NCBI GenBank assembly: GCA_050084985.1
Contig: JBITNC010000002.1
Location: forward strand, 124,001-188,000
Direction: 5' to 3'
From: Nageia nagi
Lineage: Eukaryota > Pinophyta
Length of the DNA stretch: 64,000 nt
The translations under genes and the position numbers were made by a program. Shown one piece after another: positions 50,342 through 59,800 of the stretch. Position 1 is the stretch's first letter, and each line of letters starts with the position of its first letter. The notes under the pieces are model-generated. The model ran no database searches. It had not been told where the DNA came from and saw nothing but the letters and a program-made list of their open reading frames with translations.

Positions 50342-51080
50342 TTGCAAGATAATAAACCCCTTATCATTGAATTACCTAATGATGGGGTGTTTCAATTAGA
50401 TGAAATTGAAATACCTGTAGAACCTGAAGATGATTGGGATATGACAATACACTTTGATGGTTCTCAATGTGAACAAGGTGGTGGAGTAGGTGTTGTATTT
50501 ATAACATTGCAAGGGATCCCTATACCACATTCATTTAAATTAAAATTTCCTTGTACTAATAATAATTCAAAATACAAGGCTTTGATATTAGCATTAAAAA
50601 CTACTGTTAAATTAAAATTTAAAAGAATTAAGATTATTGGAGATTCTTTACTCATCGTAAATCAAGTGAAAGGAATCTATCAATGTAAAAAACCTTTACT
50701 TCAAAAGTATAAAGTGTTAGTTGAGAAATTATTAAATTTTTTTGACCAATTTTGTATAGAAGCAGCACCAAGATCATCTAATAGATTTGCAGATGCTATG
50801 GCTTCTATTGGATCTCTTATCCCAGAAGATCCTAAAAAATCTTCAATTCAAGTTGAAATAATTCAATTGTCTCAATCATCATTACAACAGGAAGATGAAG
50901 AAAATAGTGTATTAAATATTGATGCAATTGATAAATATAATTGGTACAAAGAATTGATAGATTTTTTAAAATTTGGAACTCTTCCTACAGATCTTAATAA
51001 ATCATCACGATGAGCTTTTAAAATCAAAGCAACTAAATATTGTTTGATAGGGGATATCTTGCATCGATGAAATTTCAATG
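50342..51080 (+). pseudogene. pol: Second, archaeal-type RNase H of element A
   Basis: WDMTIHFDGSQCEQGGGVGV near 50440 has the first Asp. Next come FKLKFPCTNNNSKYKALILA, IKIIGDSLLIVNQVKG (second Asp) and PRSSNRFADAMAS (third Asp). The usual Glu of the AEYEAL motif is Lys (KYKAL), while element B keeps Glu. It would remove RNA from RNA-DNA hybrids in place of the degenerate first RNase H. TGA stops near 51011 and 51068. Confidence 0.9.
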
Positions 51081-52201
51081 GTATTTTACTTAGATGTCTT
51101 GAATGGAATGATATTAAAAAGGCTATATCCTCCGCCCATGATGGTACATGCAGAGGACATTTTAATGGTGTTGCGATTGTAAAATGAGTAATACGAATGG
51201 GGTATTATTGGCCAACTATGGAAAAATATTATTGTGAATATGTTAAAAAATATTTTAAATGTCAACAATACGCTCATTTATTTTCACAACCATCTCAAGA
51301 ACTACATCCTATACAATCACTTTGGCCATTCTCTAAATGGGCGTTAGATTTAATAGGAAAAATTACACCTACATCTTCTGGCGAACACAAGTTCATCATT
51401 ATAGCAATTGAATATTTTACTAAATGGGTAGAGGCTATTCCCATGACTTCCACCAATGGTTCATGAATTGCTGAATTTATAGAAAATTATATTATATGTA
51501 GATTCGGTATACTGAACCACTTAATTACAGATAATGGAAAGAATTTTAAAAATAAGGATGTAAAACAAATATGTGATAAGTATAAAATTAAACAAAGTTT
51601 TTCCACTCCATATTATCCACAAGGCAATGGACAGGTAGAGGCTACTAATAAAACTATTCAAAACATCTTAGCAAAAATAGTAAATGATTCTCATAGAGAT
51701 TGGCATATGCAAATACCAAAAGCCTTATGGGCTTATCCTACTAGTGTATGCACTCCTATTGGGGCAACACCATTCTCTTTAGTATACAGAACAGAAGCCA
51801 TCCTACCCGTAGAACTTGAGATACCATCTCTTAGAGTAAATCTAAGTGAGCAAAATCTCGATGAGGAAGCAAGACAGACTCGCTTAGATTAATTGTTACT
51901 TTTAGATGAAAAATGTATTAATGCTTTAGAGCATATGTGTGTTTATCAGAAGAGGATAAAATGAGCTTTTGATAAAAGGGCTCTAATTCATGAGTTCAAA
52001 ATAGGTGATTTGGTTTTAAAAGAAAATCAACAAACTTCACGAATAGAACGACAGCTTAGAGATAAGTTTGCTCCAAATTGGTTAGGACCATATATCATTA
52101 AGAAAAAATTTAGTAAAGGAACTTATCATTTATCAGACTTAGAAGGAAATGAAGAGCGTGAACCTATAAATATCATGCATCTTCGACCCTTCTATACATA
52201 A
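51081..52201 (+). pseudogene. pol: Integrase of element A
   Basis: Zinc region: AHDGTCRGHFNG, MGYYWPTMEKYYCEYVKKYF and KCQQYA. Catalytic triad: Asp in WALDLIGKI (near 51345), Asp in ITDNGKNF (near 51530), Glu in GNGQVEATNKT (near 51635). The C-terminal part has IGATPFSLVYRTEAILPVEL, FDKRALIHEFKIGDLVLKEN and PNWLGPYIIKKKF, ending at 52201. All catalytic residues remain; only nonsense codons break it (TGA near 51186, 51464 and 51962; TAA near 51891), with no frameshift. Confidence 0.93.
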
Positions 52202-52304
52202 AAAAAAATGTACATTAGCTTTCTTTTGTTTTATTTTATAGTTAAATTAATAAATAAATAAAAGTATTAATATTTGTCAAGTGTTAATGATTAAAATAGA
52301 AAAG

Positions 52305-53516
52305 ATGAATCTGGCAAAGGAATCTACTGAAGGTAGCATAGTGCCACCACAAGTACGATTTCCACCACCAAGATATCTAGGTGATTTAGCATTAACATAT
52401 TTAAAACATGGATTTGATTTTAATCTCTTAAATTATTTACGATTGACTATTGATGAATAATTTGAAAGAACATACCATATGTTTTATGGTATAAATAAGG
52501 GTTAGGAAGTCACTTTTTGTGGATACGAAGCTAGCATTATTTTAGATCCACAAATCTATTTCACCCATATAGAAAGAATATCACAAGAAATAATAGCTTT
52601 CTGCCTACAATGGCCTTATGGAATATCAAGAATCATCATAAATTGCCAATTAACTGAGTATTCACTCCTTTTAGCTAGGCTGAAATACGTTAAACAATTA
52701 ACCAAAAGCTTAGAATGGATGGATGAACTTTTACATTATTTACCTCATCAAAGGGTGATTTATGATTTTTCAAATACTTTTATGGCTTTTCCTCCTAGAA
52801 TGTTACAACAGCAATATAGGCAAACTCATAGATTTTCTTGCATGCAAATGCGACATACAATTTGGAAACGAAAGTTGGAGAAAAGGGAAGCTTGTCGTAT
52901 TGCTGAACTTACAATGATGAATCAAATAAGGGTTAGAAATGAGATTATCGAAAAACTATCAAAAGGACATAGAGTGTGGAATAATGGAAGTTATCTTTCA
53001 GGGTTCAAAAGTAGGTATGACAAAGATATCTTTATGAAATTTATTTGTAACATTCCTACTCCTTTGTATTCAAATATCTTTTCCATGCCTCTTGAAATAC
53101 AACAAAAAATGGCCTTGATGTTTTATGATGCACGTGAATCTTACGGTTGGGATGTCAAAGTAAATGGATATCAAGTTATTATTTGTATCAACGCATTTGA
53201 GTTATGGTGTTCTCCTAACTTAGAATATGATTTAATGATATATTTCTATCTTCTATGGCCTATAGAAAAGCCTAAAATAATAGTTGATTGTACTCACAAC
53301 CTGAATTTAAAACATCGAAAACAAATTATCTCTATCACATAAACCATAACATTCGAACACTTAGATTATTGTGTTCCAGAAATCTATCATAATCAAGTGG
53401 TATTAGATTTTAGTTTTTTGTTTAGTTCAACCCATTGTTCATTTAATCCTGATGCAGTACAAACTCGATTTGAATGCATCATGAATAGATTCCCTAGAAA
53501 AATTATAAAATTCTAA
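52305..53516 (+). pseudogene. Extra sense ORF after integrase, element A
   Basis: From ATG 52305 to TAA 53514-53516 the same frame runs 403 codons with three internal stops (TAA near 52458, TAG near 52503, TAA at 53340), each one C-to-T step from a Gln codon. An ATG at 52719 leaves a 207-codon open part. Two internal repeats: residues around 55-115 (MFYGINKG, GYEASIILD, FCLQWP, SRIIINC) and around 270-330 (MFYDARESYGWD, GYQVIICI, FYLLWP, PKIIVDC). Between them is a Lys/Arg-rich helix-like stretch. No signal peptide or membrane segment seen. Family unrecognised. Element B has a truncated relative in the same place, so it belongs to the element. Confidence 0.8.
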
Positions 53517-55300
53517 AAAATTGAAAACTATAAAACACATAAAAATTATAAAATTATAAAATCTACCTAGATGGAAACATCTAGAGGTTACTTGGCAATT
53601 GGGTGCCCTGCCCTCGTATGATGTGAATATATGTTGCATGTCATTGTAAAAATGATTATCCAGCAAACGTGTAATGTGTGAAAAGGTCATTTTAGAATAA
53701 TCTCCTTGTTATCACTACATTCACTTTATCTTTTCTTTTATAAAGAAATGATATACCATAGATGATAGAAAAACATAAAGTTTGTGATTGAAGGAAAATC
53801 TAAAAACTCCAAACACTTACGATATTAAAAAATTCTAAGAGAATTTTGAATGAAATCATTCTAAGAGATATTAAGAGTGAAAGTTATACGTCTATTCTAT
53901 TATTCGCTTCATCTCGAACCCAAGAATCATTTGATAGTTAAAAAAAAAGGAGATGACAAAAAAAAATTGCTACATTATATCAATGATTCTTGGGTGATTA
54001 CAATATCCTCTACCAGGGCTATGGACACCTGACTGGCAGTAGAGCAAGGTTGTAGCGGGACTAAGGGGTTAATCCTCATCGAGGCTATGGATGCCTATCT
54101 GGCAATGAGGCATACCTTATGAGTGGTGATATGTCCATTTTGGTTAGCAACCTTCTTTCCTATGGACCTCTATACATTTCATACAGATAGACTAGCTTAT
54201 TAATGTCTCTAGGATATTTCATCTCAAATGATCTAAGAAGGGAAATGAATCTCACTACACACATTGGAGTTTATAGATTTTTTATCAACATATAACGATA
54301 TTGTTTGATATCATCTTAGGTTATTAGATCTTGAAATAAAGAAAGATAAGGTAGATGTTATAATAACTTGGTTATTAATCCAAAATCACCTAATCTTTTG
54401 TCATAGTTTATAATTTGTTTGTGTTTAAAATCATTTGTATCATTTTGTTAAACCCATTCCTTTTGAAAATATCATTACCGTTGAACATTATTAAAATTGC
54501 TTTTCTTTGAAAAGGATAAGAATGATTATTTATTATTCCCCTGACCAAGATAAAGTTAATGTTCATATGCATCCATAAGTCACTAGTGTGTCATGTCAAG
54601 CCATTTTTACTATTATCTATTACCTTTGAACATTATTAAAATTGCTTTTCTTTGGAAAGGATAAGAATGATTATTTATTGTTCCCCTAACCAAGATAAAG
54701 TTAATGTTCATATACATCCATAAGTCACTAGTTTGTCATGTCAAGAAGTTTATTGTAAAATTGCCAAGTACGAAAGATGATGCATCTGATTCTGCAAAAA
54801 TATAATAAAAATATGTCCTTAAATAACTTAACTTATTAAAATTATAAATTGCATTTATTGTTTATAGCAACTATAATCGTACTTATTATTAACTTAGTTT
54901 TGAGATTAGTAACATCATCAAACTAATTTGTTGATATATGTTATATATTTTATCATTATACATCATACATTCCACAATTATATCTATACATCATACATTT
55001 TGAAAATTACATCTATCATTAACATATATTCATCATCAAGTAATTAAAAGACAATCATGATCTACATAACATCACATCATACCTATTTTATCATAAATAT
55101 ATATATAGAATGAAAGCTCATGCATCAAAAATCATACAAGTACCATAAATATCAAAGATCTATCTATCTATATAAACATCATAACAGTCCATCAAAAGGT
55201 CATCATAACATCATAAATCATACAATAAAGCTACAAGGGTCCAATAACCTCATAAGCATATAAAAAATAACATCATGAAAAAGGGTATCCTCAAGGACTA
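53517..55300. other. Region between extra ORF and antisense PMD ORF of element A
   Basis: No gene seen. Near 54012-54110 a GGCTATGGA..CCT..CTGGCA phrase occurs twice. A tandem duplication lies at 54474-54750. Confidence 0.55.
54474..54750. repeat. 145-bp tandem duplication
   Basis: TTGAACATTATTAAAATTGC starts at 54481 and a near copy at 54626. The units stay alike through GATAAAGTTAATGTTCATA and GTCATGTCAAG. Confidence 0.88.
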
Positions 55301-57690
55301 CCCCAACCACACTGCTTGGTCCGCTAGGACTACTCGGTCGCCTCCACTGTCTACTAGTCTCTTCGGTACCCTAACTTGGAGGAGTAGTGCCTACAGATCC
55401 TGTAGGACTACCTGGATGCTGAGCTTCTTGTAACTTAGATGAACCAATAATGTCTAAGTGAGATGCCCAAGGTGTACCACTCCTGCTAGGAAAACCTCGT
55501 GACCTCTGAGTCCTACCTAGAGATCCAACTGTGCCTTATGTGTTGCTACCTGTATGATATGTTGAGATATCTATGGGCATATAACTATTTGGAGGTATAG
55601 GATAATGAGCCCCTAGAGTAAAAATTGGAACACGTATCAACCATGTTTGTACTATACCACTATAAAAATCTTATTGCTAACAAATGATAGGATTGAAAAC
55701 TAAAGGACCACCCCTGAAAGTAGATGCTGCTCCTAATTGATGAGCCTGAGCTCCTTATAAAGAGGAATGAGCTTCATCTCTCTCCTCTCTGTACCTATCT
55801 CGCTTAGCCCAATACCTATACATGCATGAATGGGCCTATGCCAACTAGTATCTCAGCTCATAAATATCTCCTAGCAAAGTATCAATGCTAGGAACCTATG
55901 TAACAGGAGCCTCCTCGACTCTACGTGCAACTCTGGGGTAGCTCCCTCCTCACCTACACCTGTAGCCTCCTCCTTAGGAGCTAACTCCTCAGGAGCATCT
56001 ACCATAACCTCCTCATCGATAGCCTCCTCTCTCATAGCCTCTGCTCCTGTAGGCTCCTCACCTACCTCTCCTCCTCCTGCTATCGCACCCAACTCCTCAA
56101 CAACATTGATGTATTAATGAATGCATCAACCCTCTAATCTACCCTCTAGGCCATCATCTCCCTCCTCCCACCAAGCCTTGAATGCCTTAGAAACCCTGAC
56201 ATCATCCTCCCTAGTATCATCCTCCAATGATCCCTCCTCCTAAGTAGGATCAGGCTCTGTATAAACCAACAGTTGTACACCATCTACTAAAATAGTGCCC
56301 TCATGCTGATATGGCACTAATGGGGTAGGTACATCCTGAACTAGGCTGAACTGACGATGCACTCTCTCAAAGTGAAAATACTCCAAAAAATTAGCTTGAT
56401 GACCACTTAAAACACATGGCTACCGAATACTAGTAAGGTTAACAACAAGCTCTCTCCAGATAGGATATAAACGGTAAGGTCTGAATCTCACCTGATCTGG
56501 AATCAAGTGACTAAGCATGTGGTGATAATAGCTCACATCTTGATGAACCCCATTTGATGGGTGAATATAAAAATCATCATGCCATCAGACTATGCTAGCC
56601 TTGTAATCCAAGTGACTACCAAACCCTAGCATTGGCAACCTTGGAGGATGAGCCATAGCTATATGCTCATAAGCCCATGCCTGCAAGGTGATAGTAACTG
56701 ATAAAGAGGCCCTATGACCCTGAGAATAAAAGAATAGCTCCCTGTAAATCTGAGCTAACAATATGGGTGCCCAAGCATACACTATACCATGCTACATCAT
56801 ATCCATAATAATGGGCAACAACGACCATGAAAACCTCCCACTGCCAGTATCGGGGAGAGCATAACACTATACTAAACCCATCAAATATGAAAAATGGATT
56901 ATCCATTGATGATCCTTCATCTAGTACTGGTAATATCGAATGCCACTTGAGATAATCTTAGAAATAATAGTATCAACCCGAGTGGCCCCATACAAATAAG
57001 AAATAGTAAGTAAAGCTCCTGTTCTATCCACCACAGGCAAAATCCTCTATCCATGAATGGGGAGTCTATACAATCTATGTATATCCTCCACTGTGATAGT
57101 CATCTCCCCTATCAGAAGATGAAAAGTATATGTCATTGTGTCCCATCTATCTAACAATGTAGCCAATAAAGGATACTCCTAATGAATGCGACCCATGTGT
57201 GGACCCACTCCAAAACCAATGGACCTGAAAAAGGTATGATCGGTTGGACCTAGAAGACCTCTACCCTCCTGTAGAATCGAGGGATATCTACCTTGAGGCT
57301 CAAAGACATCTTGAACCTGTGTAATAATAAAAAGTTTAGCTCAAAACAAAAATGGCATTTCATACTTAAATGTCAGTGTTTCTAATAGGTAAGACTCAGT
57401 CATCGGTGTTTGTATTACAAACACCGGTGACTCTATCATCCGTTCAATTGAGGTCGGTGACCGAGGTCGAATTATAAAAAATTTCACAAAAAATATAAAT
57501 AAAAGTAGGATTTACAAAATTTATTCGATAAAAAAAATCAAAATAATTTTTAAATATCATTCACGGTTTCAATTTTGAAATTAAATGATTAAATTACAAA
57601 TTATAAACAAAAAATAGAAAAGAAAGTTATTTCAAAACCCTACCTCTTCCCGGATAGGTCAAGAACGTCCAATGGAGCATCTACGTGGAG
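55300..57690 (-). pseudogene. Antisense plant mobile domain (PMD) ORF in element A
   Basis: Exon 1 starts with ATG near 57695 (MPPRRCSIGRS). A likely intron of 327 bp runs 57643 to 57317 (GT...AG). Exon 2 reads VQDVFEPQGRYPSILQEGRG, then TYTFHLLIGEMTITVEDIHR, AWAPILLAQIYRELFFYSQG and ITLQAWAYEHIAMAHPPRLP, the order found in PMD (MAIN/MAIL1-like) proteins. The C-terminal part (55700-56110) is Glu/Ala-rich with an ERDEAHSSL helix. Stops are mostly one change from Gln or Trp. PMD proteins MAIN and MAIL1 act in nuclear silencing and growth control; PMD sequences in retrotransposons are known. Any role here is inferred. Confidence 0.85.
57317..57643 (-). other. Probable intron of the antisense PMD ORF (element A)
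   Basis: Begins GTAGGGTTTTGAAA and ends TTATTACACAG on the minus strand. Both junctions resemble element B's (TAGGGTTTTGAAA near 21770, TTTATAG before 22095). It contains a cluster of ACCGGTGA-like words near 57370-57470. Confidence 0.65.
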
Positions 57691-57699
57691 GCATGGTGA

Positions 57700-58329
57700 T
57701 TGTAATGAATATTAATGGCTAATAATGAAAGTGATAGCTAAAAAGAATTAAATAAGAAAAAGTTAAAACTTTTTCTTTTTGAAACACCTGGCAACTTAAA
57801 GACGGATGCTGGTGATTGTAACTAAATGTTGGTGACTTGAAGACAGATGCTGATGACTACCACTAAATGCCAGTGATTGGAAGTAAAATGCTAAATTTGG
57901 GAATAGCCATGAGAATATTAAAATAACCTTAAATTGGTCAAGAAAATCAAAATACGATAAAATGTGATGTATCATTGTTACAGGAGATCATCTTGAAACC
58001 CCGTTGTTGGGACAAAGGACAACACCATCAAACTCATATACTAAAGAGGACTTATATGGTACATGTGCACTTAGAAATGCAAAATGACATAATAGAAATG
58101 TCATGCAACTATCACACAAGCTCAACACATTGTCATACCGAAAATAGTCACTTTTGAAGTATATTCAAATTTATTTTCAAAACTACATCAAATGTAAAAT
58201 GAAAACACATTTTATCATAATTTGATAAATCAAAATTTTGATTCATCTAAGAAATTGAGTCAAAACTTATATCATAAAAAAGCAACAACAAATAATCAAG
58301 CGACAAAGCTTCTCATTCTATATTTTTGA
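57700..58329. other. 3' region of element A upstream of antisense exon 1
   Basis: No gene. Four units of about 22-25 bp with a GATGCTGGTGATTG / AATGCCAGTGATTG core lie at 57795-57895, just upstream of the antisense PMD start, where its promoter would be. Confidence 0.6.
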
Positions 58330-58359
58330 AATTATCAACTACATTTTCGGTTGATAATT
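58330..58359 (+). other. Stem-loop adjoining the polypurine tract (element A)
   Basis: AATTATCAAC (58330-58339) pairs perfectly with GTTGATAATT (58350-58359) around a 10-base loop, one base before the polypurine tract. Confidence 0.7.
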
Positions 58360-58360
58360 C

Positions 58361-58370
58361 AAAAAAGGGG
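58361..58370 (+). other. Polypurine tract of element A
   Basis: AAAAAAGGGG, followed by CAAAA and the 3' LTR; primes plus-strand DNA synthesis. Confidence 0.88.
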
Positions 58371-58375
58371 CAAAA

Positions 58376-59213
58376 TGTAGACACCTAAAAATGTCCCTTT
58401 TTAACTAGTAAACAATGAAATAATCATAACTCTTCGCAACAATATAAAATAGGTTTAAAAAACCATATTATTGGATAGCTCCCATCGAGTACATACAAAA
58501 CGGGTGGTCACATGACTTTTTTTAGGTAAAATTGGCTATTTGGTGGTCATTTTAATATTGTTACAAAATTGAAAACCAATCGCCAGCGACCCAAAATAGT
58601 CACTGATATTTGAAGGTGATCACTGGTGTTCTCCTATTAATCGTCGATGACTCTGTAATAGCTGAACAAGAAACCAAAATAGCAAGAGAAAGTTGAAATG
58701 TTTCATTTTTCCAAGATGATGTGGATAGAGGGGGTCAGTTATGACCTACGGTGGCTTTTCACTTCCCCTTACCAGCCTTGGAACATCTCACCCAAAATCT
58801 ATAAATACAAGCTAATGCAAAGCAAAAAAGGAGGAGAATCTTGAAGTAGGGTAATGTTGGCAAAATCTTGTGAGCTCATACCTTTTATTGTTTTATGCTA
58901 GTTTCAATTCAATACATGTCATACATAGATGCTTTGATGTTATTGTCTTTTGCATGTGTGTAGGATTTATAGGTTGTCCATATCAAGGAGAGAAGCAAGA
59001 AAATCAAAAACAATGAAGATCTAATACCTTCATTTTGGCAAATGGCATTTGTAAAAGTCCCTTCAAGGGCAAATTGTAGTTTGAGATGAAAATCAATATC
59101 AATTTACAATTACAACATTTCTATCTATATTACATAATTTGAGGTTCAGTGAAGATTTAAGAATAATTGCATTATATGTTATTCTACATTCCAGCTCTAT
59201 TTTCACTGCAACA
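58376..59213 (+). repeat. Element A 3' LTR
   Basis: 838 bp, TG...CA, aligned to 41177-42025; GGTAT duplicated directly after it. Confidence 0.95.
58800..58807 (+). promoter_or_regulatory. TATA box in element A LTR
   Basis: TATAAATA; the 5' LTR has TATAAGTA at the same place, so the active 5' copy is weakened. Confidence 0.6.
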
Positions 59214-59218
59214 GGTAT

Positions 59219-59718
59219 GCATTAATCAACAACCTCAACCATAAAAATTTGGAACCCTTGATCCTCAAGATGCACATCATTAACAATGTTGAATATGCAG
59301 AATTATAAAGTGCATCAAAGATAGAAAGTTTTTGAGCTCAGAGTATAATAATTTCTCATAATAAGTGGCATAAAGAGACATTATTTCTTGATGAAGATTG
59401 TGGTAGACAACCACCTATCAAAGATCTTATCATATCAAAGAGTTTTGATAAATGGAGGTAAACCTATTCCACTCGCATATATAGCCTACAAGGACATAAA
59501 AAGGAGTGAAGATTGAACTCTAGTAATAATATAATGATTGTTGCATTCAAGATACTTTAAAATATGAACCATGATAAATGATATAGCATTTAATATAACA
59601 TATGGCATTACATTGTGATATCAACTTTATCTTAACATTTGTAATATTATGATAAGTCATTTACAAAGTCTAAATATGATTTATTAAATAAATAATAAAT
59701 CATTTTTAGGCATCTACA
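59219..59718 (-). repeat. Element C 5' LTR, second segment
   Basis: Continues 40969-41176 past element A and ends CA, followed by ATCCA (59719-59723). It includes the intact counterpart of element B's insertion site. Confidence 0.93.
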
Positions 59719-59723
59719 ATCCA

Positions 59724-59800
59724 TAATCTATTGAGGATTTCTTCACTAGGTATTTTAATGTAATCACAATCAAAATCTAATTCCTCCACATCTACAATAA
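59724..59800 (-). pseudogene. Unrecognised coding-like fragment interrupted by element C (upstream part)
   Basis: Minus strand reads VDVEELDFDCDYIKIPSEEI followed by LNRLW and, with one copy of ATCCA, continues in frame into 18704 downward. Confidence 0.4.

Larger units (their letters stand above)
41177..59213 (+). mobile_element. Element A: 18-kb Tat-lineage Ty3/gypsy retrotransposon
   Basis: LTRs 41177-42025 (849 bp) and 58376-59213 (838 bp; the 11-bp difference is one indel), with duplicated GGTAT at 41172-41176 and 59214-59218. Order: primer site, long leader, gag, protease, reverse transcriptase, RNase H, archaeal-type RNase H, integrase, extra sense ORF, antisense PMD ORF, stem-loop, polypurine tract. 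The second RNase H places it in the Tat lineage, known for very long elements. Its integrase-reverse transcriptase frame has stops but no frameshift over 3.9 kb. A Copia solo LTR is nested in its leader. Confidence 0.95.
18710..59718 (-). mobile_element. Element C: gag-only Tat-like Ty3/gypsy retrotransposon holding nested elements A and B
   Basis: LTRs are split by later insertions: left 18710-19295 plus 33276-33397, right 40969-41176 plus 59219-59718. Each sums to 708 bp. ATCCA is duplicated at 18705-18709 and 59719-59723. Without A and B (and one copy of each duplication) the element is 8987 bp. Gag lies on the minus strand at the right end, so the right LTR is the 5' one. No protease, reverse transcriptase or integrase was seen at 33398-40968, so it is probably non-autonomous. 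It carries an antisense PMD-type ORF like those in A and B. Confidence 0.92.
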
